DNA from: Rhodocyclaceae bacterium UBA1310
GTDB lineage: Bacteria > Pseudomonadota > Gammaproteobacteria > Burkholderiales > Rhodocyclaceae
Length of the DNA: 10,874 nt
Assembly (NCBI GenBank): GCA_002307175.1
Contig: DBTS01000131.1
Span: 1-10,874, forward strand
Direction of reading: 5' to 3'
The stretch's first letter is position 1, and every line of letters begins with the position of its first letter. Made by a program: the position numbers and the translations under genes. Positions 5,947-10,874 of the stretch are shown here, piece by piece. Below the pieces are notes generated by a model. That model was not told the DNA's origin. It did no database searches and was given only the letters and a program-made list of their open reading frames with translations.

Positions 5947-5975
5947 GCAGTGGAGTGACCATCTAACTCCACTGC
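5947..5975 (+). terminator. Perfect 10-bp hairpin after the DHDPS-like gene
   Basis: GCAGTGGAGT (5947-5956) and ACTCCACTGC (5966-5975) pair perfectly around a 9-base loop, 37 bases after the stop. No T run follows, so it may be a weak terminator or an mRNA-stabilising 3' end rather than a canonical intrinsic terminator. It argues that the DHDPS-like gene and the MFS gene are separate transcripts, or at least unequally expressed. Confidence 0.5.
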
Positions 5976-6211
5976 CAATAACCTGCTGCCAGATCAGGGC
6001 AACCGAAATCTATAGGCTCGCTATGTGCCAGAAGATCTGACACAAATGCAATAGGGTTCAGCCGTCCTATCGGGAATTATATTGATCACCCCATAATCGG
6101 CAGTGACTTGAGCGATTGGCGTTCTGTCAAAAGTGGGCAAAGACCCCGGCAGCTAGCCCGAATGTCCAGTTTTAACGATGAACCGGACGCTGTAGTCAAT
6201 CTGGAGGAGAC
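5976..6211. promoter_or_regulatory. Intergenic control region upstream of the MFS gene
   Basis: The gene-free stretch holds two inverted repeats that share ATAG/CTAT arms: ATAG-GCTCG-CTAT (6012-6024) and ATAGG-N10-CCTAT (6051-6070). A TATATT at 6078-6083 could be a -10, without a good -35. GGAGGAGA (6203-6210) is a strong Shine-Dalgarno one base before the ATG at 6212. The MFS promoter is expected here; none of the elements is certain. Confidence 0.35.
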
Positions 6212-7651
6212 ATGAGCATTACCTCAGAACTTGTTTTACAAGGCAACATCCTCGACTCGACAGACGCCAACGCAGGAACTCTCAATCGCTCTGCCCAATT
6301 ATTGTTCCGCATTGAGAATATCCCTTTTTGCCGATGGCATACAAAGTCCCGCGTTATCATGGGTAGCGCCACGTTCTTCGATGCATTTGATGCCTTGTCA
6401 CTGGCATTCGTCATGCCGGTGCTGATTGGCCTCTGGCACCTGAAAGCCACGCATATTGGCTTTCTGATTGCGGCCGGATATCTGGGGCAGGTTGTTGGAG
6501 CTTTGGTGTTTGGGTCGATGGCTGAGCGAACGGGTCGAGTCCGTGCAGCAGCCACAACCGTAGGGTTGATGTCTGTGATGAGCATTGCCTGCAGCGTCAC
6601 CGGCAATTTCGAAATGCTGTTTCTTGCTCGCGTCATCCAGGGGATCGGCGTGGGCGGGGAGGTCCCGGTTGCGGCCGCCTACATCAATGAGCTATCTCAA
6701 GCGCAGGGACGCGGACGCTTCTTCATCCTCTATGAACTGATATTTCCCCTTGGGCTGCTTGGCGCCGCGCAGATCGGAGCATTTGTCGTTCCACACTTCG
6801 GCTGGGAATACATGTTCCTTGTCGGCGGTATTCCTGGATTGATGATAGCGTTCCTGATCTACCGCTTGCCCGAGTCTCCGCGCTGGCTCATCGGCAAAGG
6901 TCGCCTGGATGAGGCGGAGCGAGTCATCGAGAGTATTGAAGCATGCTCCTCACGGCGCAATTTCGATACGACGATGGATAAGGATGAGGTTGCCAAACGC
7001 ATTGCTGAAATGAAAGACCGCTTGCGCAACCAACGCAAGGCATCCTGGAAAGAACTGTTCTCGTCCGTCTATCGCGGCCGCACGCTGATCGTCTGGGTGC
7101 TGTGGGCTAGTTCCTACTTCGTGGCAAATGGCATCAACAACTGGCTCCCCAGCCTGTACAAAACGGTCTATCACCTGCCGCTCGCCGAGTCACTGCGCAT
7201 GGCCTCGGTGTCCAATGTGCTCAGCACCTGCGCCGTACTCGCCTGTGCCTTCCTGATAGATAGAGTAGGCCGCCGAAACTGGGCATGCGCCACCTTTGTA
7301 CTGTGTGGTTTGTTGTTGGCGATCCTCAGCATTTTCGGTACTGGCAGCGCGTGGTCGGTAATGGCACTAGGCTCGACAGCATATGCAGTGATGGGAACTA
7401 CGACAGTGATGCTATATCTCTATACGCCGGAAATTTACCCCACGCGCATGCGCGCCATCGGCACAGGGTTGGCCACGTCATGGTTGCGTGCTGCTTCTGC
7501 CGCGGCGCCAGCAATCGTGGGATTTATCCTTACAGGCTACGGTATTGCAGCGGTCTTTATGATGTTTGCGCTCTCCACCATCGTGGGCTTGATTGCCGCA
7601 ACGCGGATGATTGAGACAACCAATCGCTCACTTGAAGAGATTTCACCCTAA
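6212..7651 (+). CDS. MFS transporter, aromatic/organic-acid:H+ symporter type
   Basis: A 479-residue inner-membrane major facilitator with about 12 helices and a polar N-terminal tail of about 45 residues. TM1 carries DAFDALSLAFVMP (57-69), the position of the DGYD-type motif of the aromatic acid:H+ symporter branch. The 2-3 loop signature is GSMAERTGRVR (101-111). After TM6 comes PESPRWL (220-226), followed by a charged cytoplasmic loop of about 60 residues. The 8-9 loop repeat is DRVGRR (350-355), and TPEIYPTRMR (405-414) is typical of the sugar/organic ion porter group. E150 in GGEVPVAAAYINE resembles a conserved TM5-region acidic site. It probably imports a carboxylate or aromatic acid handled by the flanking enzymes; the substrate is inferred from context only. 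The SD GGAGG is excellent. Confidence 0.92.
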   Translation: MSITSELVLQGNILDSTDANAGTLNRSAQLLFRIENIPFCRWHTKSRVIMGSATFFDAFDALSLAFVMPVLIGLWHLKATHIGFLIAAGYLGQVVGALVFGSMAERTGRVRAAATTVGLMSVMSIACSVTGNFEMLFLARVIQGIGVGGEVPVAAAYINELSQAQGRGRFFILYELIFPLGLLGAAQIGAFVVPHFGWEYMFLVGGIPGLMIAFLIYRLPESPRWLIGKGRLDEAERVIESIEACSSRRNFDTTMDKDEVAKRIAEMKDRLRNQRKASWKELFSSVYRGRTLIVWVLWASSYFVANGINNWLPSLYKTVYHLPLAESLRMASVSNVLSTCAVLACAFLIDRVGRRNWACATFVLCGLLLAILSIFGTGSAWSVMALGSTAYAVMGTTTVMLYLYTPEIYPTRMRAIGTGLATSWLRAASAAAPAIVGFILTGYGIAAVFMMFALSTIVGLIAATRMIETTNRSLEEISP

Positions 7652-7666
7652 TCCTGACAGGTGTGT

Positions 7667-7700
7667 GCGATTGGCTGTGCGCAGCCAGTCGCCTTTCTTC
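7667..7700 (+). terminator. Strong intrinsic terminator-like hairpin after the MFS gene
   Basis: GCGATTGGCTG (7667-7677) pairs with CAGCCAGTCGC (7682-7692) through 11 bp, including one G-T wobble, around the tetraloop TGCG. The T-rich CTTTCTTC (7693-7700) follows. It begins 15 bases after the MFS stop. It is the best terminator-shaped structure in the window and implies that the FAH gene needs its own promoter or regulated read-through. Confidence 0.65.
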
Positions 7701-7731
7701 TACACGTAATAAGCAACGGCTGGAGAGATAC

Positions 7732-7938
7732 ATGGCTTGGCTAGAGGTCACAGAGGAAATCCTGGTGTGCCTGTCGAACGGCATGCTGGTGGTTGGCGAT
7801 GAACTATGCGATGGACCGCTGAGTAACAGACAACCTCGGGAAACTCTGTCGAAATCGGCATCCAAGACATGGTTAACCGCCTTCCTGGTAATTCTGTCTG
7901 CAGTGGGATCTGATCCCGGTATCGAGGAAAGAAAATGA
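7732..7938 (+). CDS. Doubtful 68-residue ORF overlapping the FAH start by ATGA
   Basis: ATG 7732 has GGAGAG at 7722-7727, a reasonable ribosome site. The 68-residue frame starts MAWLEVTEEILVCLSNGMLVVGDEL and contains a short hydrophobic run (TWLTAFLVILSAVG). Its TGA (7936-7938) overlaps the FAH ATG (7935) in the ATGA arrangement typical of coupled genes. No family is recognised. The stretch otherwise just bridges the terminator hairpin and the FAH gene. It could be a small membrane-associated or accessory peptide, a decayed gene or chance. An upstream extension to 7663 would start within the hairpin region and is not credited. Confidence 0.3.
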   Translation: MAWLEVTEEILVCLSNGMLVVGDELCDGPLSNRQPRETLSKSASKTWLTAFLVILSAVGSDPGIEERK

Positions 7939-8810
7939 AGCTGGTCAGTTTTGTAGCAAAAACAAACGTGGCTCCCCGCAAAAGCTATGGGGCATACGTC
8001 AATGGTGGCATTGTCGACTTGGGGAGCAGGCTTGGTGACCAATACCCCGACATCAAGACTTTGCTGGCGGATGGGGGTGTCGCCGAAGCGCGCCAATATC
8101 TGGACTGTCGCCCTGATTACACCGAGTCAGACGTAGACTTCCTGCCAGTCATAGAGACGCCGAACAAGATTTTCTGCGTGGGGATGAACTATGCGGACAA
8201 GCGACAGGAGTTCGGAGAAACCAACAATGCTCCGACGATTTTCATTCGCTTCCCGGATTCCCAGACTGGGCACGCCTGCCCGGTTCTCAAACCTGCCTTT
8301 ACCAGCGAGTTTGACTATGAGGGGGAACTTGCTGTTGTCATTGGAAACGGCGGGAAGGGCATTTCAAAGGAAGAGGCTATCTCACACATCGCTGGCTACA
8401 GTTGCTACATGGATGGGTCTGTCCGGGACTGGCAATACACATGGTTTACGGCGGGCAAGAACTGGCCACAGACCGGCGCTTTTGGCCCCTGGCTGGTTAC
8501 CTCGGATGAGATCACCGACCCACACGCCCTTGGCATTCGTACCTATCTGAACGGGCAGAAAGTGCAGGATGACAACACGGGCAACATGATTCACTCCATC
8601 CCGGAGTTGATCGCGTATATCAGCACCTTCAGTGCGCTGTCTCCGGGCGACGTGATGATCACTGGGTCTCCTGGGGGCGTCGGGAAGAAACGCACGCCAC
8701 CACTCTTCATGAACGACGGAGATGTTGTGGAGGTCGAGATTGAGCAGATCGGCCGTCTTCGCAACAGGGTGACTCAGGACACATGTTCATCAATGCGCTC
8801 AAAAGCCTAA
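7935..8810 (+). CDS. Fumarylacetoacetate hydrolase (FAH) family protein
   Basis: A 291-residue cytosolic FAH-fold enzyme. Residues 1-70 form the small N-terminal domain (LVSFVAK... YGAYVNGGIVDLG). The catalytic domain begins at NKIFCVGMNYADKRQEF (77-93). The divalent-metal ligands are E129 and E131 in DYEGELAVVIG and D160 in CYMDGSVRDWQ. K175 in TAGKNWPQTGAFGPW and MITGSPGGVG (241-250) complete the family signature. FAH members hydrolyse C-C bonds of acylpyruvates or decarboxylate, hydrate or isomerise 2-oxo acids in aromatic breakdown; which reaction applies here is not readable. AGGA (7925-7928) lies six bases before the ATG. It follows the MFS gene but is separated by a terminator-like hairpin. 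The last dozen residues (TQDTCSSMRSKA) look divergent. Confidence 0.92.
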   Translation: MKLVSFVAKTNVAPRKSYGAYVNGGIVDLGSRLGDQYPDIKTLLADGGVAEARQYLDCRPDYTESDVDFLPVIETPNKIFCVGMNYADKRQEFGETNNAPTIFIRFPDSQTGHACPVLKPAFTSEFDYEGELAVVIGNGGKGISKEEAISHIAGYSCYMDGSVRDWQYTWFTAGKNWPQTGAFGPWLVTSDEITDPHALGIRTYLNGQKVQDDNTGNMIHSIPELIAYISTFSALSPGDVMITGSPGGVGKKRTPPLFMNDGDVVEVEIEQIGRLRNRVTQDTCSSMRSKA

Positions 8811-8831
8811 TCCACTACGCACTAAGCTATT

Positions 8832-8861
8832 TTTTCAATCAACAACATAACGTGCTATAAA
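8832..8861 (+). promoter_or_regulatory. Candidate extended -10 promoter for the MCP gene
   Basis: TG-C-TATAAA (8853-8861) is a near-consensus extended -10. A weak -35, TTTTCA (8832-8837), lies 18 bases upstream. It sits about 90 bases before the MCP start, in an A+T-rich gap after the FAH gene. A flagellar sigma-28 pattern (TAAA ... GCCGATAA) was looked for and only a poor partial match was seen. Confidence 0.4.
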
Positions 8862-8947
8862 TATTTACGATAGATCCGCTGTGACAGGTGGAGAGCACGA
8901 AGTGAGCCTCCTGCCTGCCTGTTTCTGTTTTTTGTGGAGACCTCCTC

Positions 8948-10543
8948 ATGAAGCTCTCGGTACGACTTGGAATCATCGTCATCTGCAGTGTCCTGGGCTT
9001 GCTCATTCTTGGAGGCATGGGCCTGCGCAGCCTGCACACAAGCATGATGGAAGAGCGTCGTGACCAGATCGATAACCTGCTCAAGATGTCGATCACGCTT
9101 GCCAAGCGCTATCATGATCTGGAAAGTACCGGAAAAATGACGCAACCGGAAGCCCAGGCCGCAGCGATCAACGCGCTGATGGGCATGCAGAACGAGAAGG
9201 GTGCCTACATTTTCGTCCGCGACGACCAGAATGTCATCCTGACACACATCCGCCCAGATCGAATTGGCAAGACGGACCCAGTCAACGCAGAGGCTTATGC
9301 CCAAGCCATGGCGGCTCAAGGAAAATTTGCCTTCGTTGAAATTGCAATGGCCAAGCCTGGCGCCAAGCTTGAGGACAAGACCCCGAAACTCAATGGCGTA
9401 ACCCGCTTCGAGCCGTGGAGATGGACGATCGCCACGGGGTTCTTCCTAGACGACATCGAATCGAAGTACAACTCATACGCTCGCGAAATGCTAATTGCCG
9501 GCATCCTCTTGCTCGCCTTCACCGCTACGCTGACCGTCTATTTCGCCCGCAGCATTTATCGCCAATTGGGCGGTGAACCAGACTACTGCGCTGAGATGAC
9601 ACGCAGCATTGCTGCTGGGCATCTGAATCGTCAGATCCAGAACGCCCCGCAAGGCAGTTTGTTAGCATCGCTGGCCGACATGCAAGGCAGCTTGAGTCGG
9701 ATGATTCGTGACGTGATGGAGAGGGCAGAGTCGGTCAGGACCACGGCCTTTGGCATCCAAGCTACCATGAACGAAATCAGCCAAGCTTCCGCACATTCGT
9801 CCGAAGCAACATCCTCGACCGCAGCCGCTGTCGAGGAAATGGTGGTCAGCATCAACATGATCGGTGACAGCGTACGTGAAACCGAACAAAATTCGGCCCA
9901 CGCAGCTGAACTCGCCAAGAACGGAGGAATTCAGGTCGAAACGGCCGCCAGCGAAATCGAGCAGATATCTGTCAAGATAGAAGCCGCGTCCCAACAGATT
10001 TCAGGGCTGGCAGAGCGTACTCGACAGATTGGCGGTGTTGCCAATGTTATTCGGGAAATCGCCGATCAAACCAACCTGCTGGCATTGAATGCCGCCATTG
10101 AGGCTGCCCGTGCGGGCGAACAAGGAAGAGGCTTCGCCGTTGTCGCCGACGAGGTACGCAAGCTTGCCGAGCGGACATCTCTGGCCACCAACGAGATCGC
10201 CAATACCATTCAGGCCGTCCAGGACGATACATCGCAGGTTGTGGCCAGTATGCAGGCCGTCGCCCCTCAGGTAGCCAAGGGGATGAAGGCTGCCGATGAT
10301 GCAGCGGAATCGTTGCGTGTCATCGAACAGGGCGCGGACGCCACCCTTGCGAAAATCCGCGATGTTGCGCACGCCACCTCAGAACAGACTTCGGCCAGCA
10401 ACAGTATCGCGGCGAACGTCGAGCGTATTGCTTCCATGCTGGAAGAGGCAGACAAAGCGGTACAAGGCACCAACTTGTCTGTTACGTCATTGTCGGGCAT
10501 GGCACAGGGCATCCATGCTGCCGTTGCCAAGTTCAAGCTCTAG
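8948..10543 (+). CDS. Methyl-accepting chemotaxis protein with periplasmic single-cache sensor
   Basis: A 531-residue transmembrane chemoreceptor. TM1 is about 7-27. The periplasmic domain is 28-178, with the single-cache pattern EKGAYIFVRDDQNVILTH, RIGKTDP and WRWTIATGFFLDDI. TM2 is about 180-200. A HAMP-like linker follows (LGGEPDYCAEMTRSIAAGHL, 207-226), then the cytoplasmic signalling helices to the end. The invariant hairpin tip that contacts CheA/CheW is at about 370-395 (EIADQTNLLALNAAIEAARAGEQGRGF). No C-terminal CheR/CheB pentapeptide is present. Single-cache-2 receptors often bind small carboxylates, so sensing the transported substrate is a reasonable inference. GGAGA (8936-8940) is seven bases before the ATG. 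It appears to have its own promoter and terminator. Confidence 0.96.
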   Translation: MKLSVRLGIIVICSVLGLLILGGMGLRSLHTSMMEERRDQIDNLLKMSITLAKRYHDLESTGKMTQPEAQAAAINALMGMQNEKGAYIFVRDDQNVILTHIRPDRIGKTDPVNAEAYAQAMAAQGKFAFVEIAMAKPGAKLEDKTPKLNGVTRFEPWRWTIATGFFLDDIESKYNSYAREMLIAGILLLAFTATLTVYFARSIYRQLGGEPDYCAEMTRSIAAGHLNRQIQNAPQGSLLASLADMQGSLSRMIRDVMERAESVRTTAFGIQATMNEISQASAHSSEATSSTAAAVEEMVVSINMIGDSVRETEQNSAHAAELAKNGGIQVETAASEIEQISVKIEAASQQISGLAERTRQIGGVANVIREIADQTNLLALNAAIEAARAGEQGRGFAVVADEVRKLAERTSLATNEIANTIQAVQDDTSQVVASMQAVAPQVAKGMKAADDAAESLRVIEQGADATLAKIRDVAHATSEQTSASNSIAANVERIASMLEEADKAVQGTNLSVTSLSGMAQGIHAAVAKFKL

Positions 10544-10556
10544 CAAAGAAATGGTA

Positions 10557-10583
10557 AGCCCCCATCCAGGGGGCTGCATTTGT
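10557..10583 (+). terminator. Intrinsic terminator after the MCP gene
   Basis: AGCCCCC (10557-10563) and GGGGGCT (10569-10575) form a perfect GC-rich 7-bp stem with loop ATCCA, starting 14 bases after the MCP stop. The following GCATTTGT is only modestly T-rich. The position and stem strength support a terminator. Confidence 0.65.
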
Positions 10584-10874
10584 GCTTTGGGAGTCCTGCT
10601 CCCACGTGATCTGGCGCTATCCCTCGTCGTTGCAATGCCAGACTTCATTCTCTTGCCAACTGCGAGCCCCTGCTTTCACCACGTCCAATGATCTTGAGTA
10701 CCCCTGCGTTCTGTATCTGCAAACCATAGCTGAGCAGGAAGCCAGCAACCGGCAAACTGCTGAAGCCTGTTTAAGCCAGGCGCTGGCGCTTTAGCGTGAA
10801 TCCAGCCTGATCAAACTGGCAGTCCTGCTTGTTCATGGTTACTCGATAGTCTTAGAAGCTGTTCATGATCTTAC
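10584..10874. other. Right-edge stretch without a recognised gene
   Basis: The plus-strand open frame at 10582-10794 and a 21-codon minus-strand frame (10771-10836) have no family character. A 5-bp stem GCCAG-GCG-CTGGC is at 10775-10787. The octamer TGTTCATG occurs at 10830-10837 and again at 10860-10867, 30 bases apart. The stretch may be the beginning of an insertion sequence or gene that continues outside the window, but nothing decisive is visible. Confidence 0.4.

Noticed and set aside
5235..5978. Long 247-codon minus-strand open frame
   Set aside because: It lies antisense to the well-supported DHDPS-like gene, has no family character, and is explained by the codon pattern of the sense gene.
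7557..8096. 179-codon minus-strand open frame
   Set aside because: It overlaps the ends of the MFS and FAH genes antisense and its translation resembles no protein family.
8851..8890. Flagellar sigma-28 promoter for the MCP gene
   Set aside because: A TAAA is present but no GCCGATAA-like -10 at the right distance. The extended sigma-70 -10 fits better.
1..10874. CRISPR array, tRNA or rRNA
   Set aside because: No regularly spaced repeats, cloverleaf with conserved TTC arm, or rRNA-like conserved segments were seen on either strand.

Overview
The window looks like an accessory, catabolic stretch of a betaproteobacterial chromosome. The best guess is Burkholderiales, possibly Alcaligenaceae-like. 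This rests on the style of the two LysR regulators, the cache chemoreceptor and the carboxylate/aromatic-acid type transporter and hydrolase. No rRNA, tRNA, CRISPR array or intact insertion sequence is visible. The taxonomic call is inference from protein character only.

Layout. Positions 1-116 hold nothing assignable. A C-terminally truncated REP-associated tyrosine transposase (117-503, minus) marks a rearranged left edge. A GcvA-type LysR regulator (725-1627, minus) is divergent from a tight three-gene operon (1787-3535, plus): a dimeric alpha/beta-barrel-like protein of unknown function, a tautomerase-superfamily protein with an N-terminal proline, and a metallo-beta-lactamase-fold hydrolase. 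A hairpin at 3620-3646 probably ends it. A second LysR regulator (3814-4770, minus) is divergent from a DHDPS-family aldolase/hydratase-like gene (4980-5909, plus). Between them lies a perfect ATAC-N7-GTAT palindrome, the consensus known for BenM/CatM regulators. Next come a 12-TM MFS carboxylate-type transporter (6212-7651), a strong terminator-like hairpin (7667-7700), a doubtful small ORF (7732-7938), and a fumarylacetoacetate hydrolase (FAH) family enzyme (7935-8810). A methyl-accepting chemotaxis protein with a periplasmic single-cache domain (8948-10543) follows, closed by a hairpin at 10557-10575. The last ~290 bases carry no recognisable gene.

How it may work together (inference). The set matches a pathway that senses (MCP), imports (MFS) and breaks down an organic or aromatic acid. 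The MBL hydrolase would open a lactone, thioester or ester. The tautomerase would shift an enol/keto double bond. The DHDPS-like Schiff-base lyase/hydratase and the FAH enzyme would handle 2-oxo-acid or acylpyruvate-type intermediates. Two separate LysR regulators suggest two regulons. No ring-cleavage dioxygenase, CoA ligase or oxygenase is present, so the substrate cannot be named and any upstream steps lie elsewhere. The least-described part is the 1787-3535 operon.
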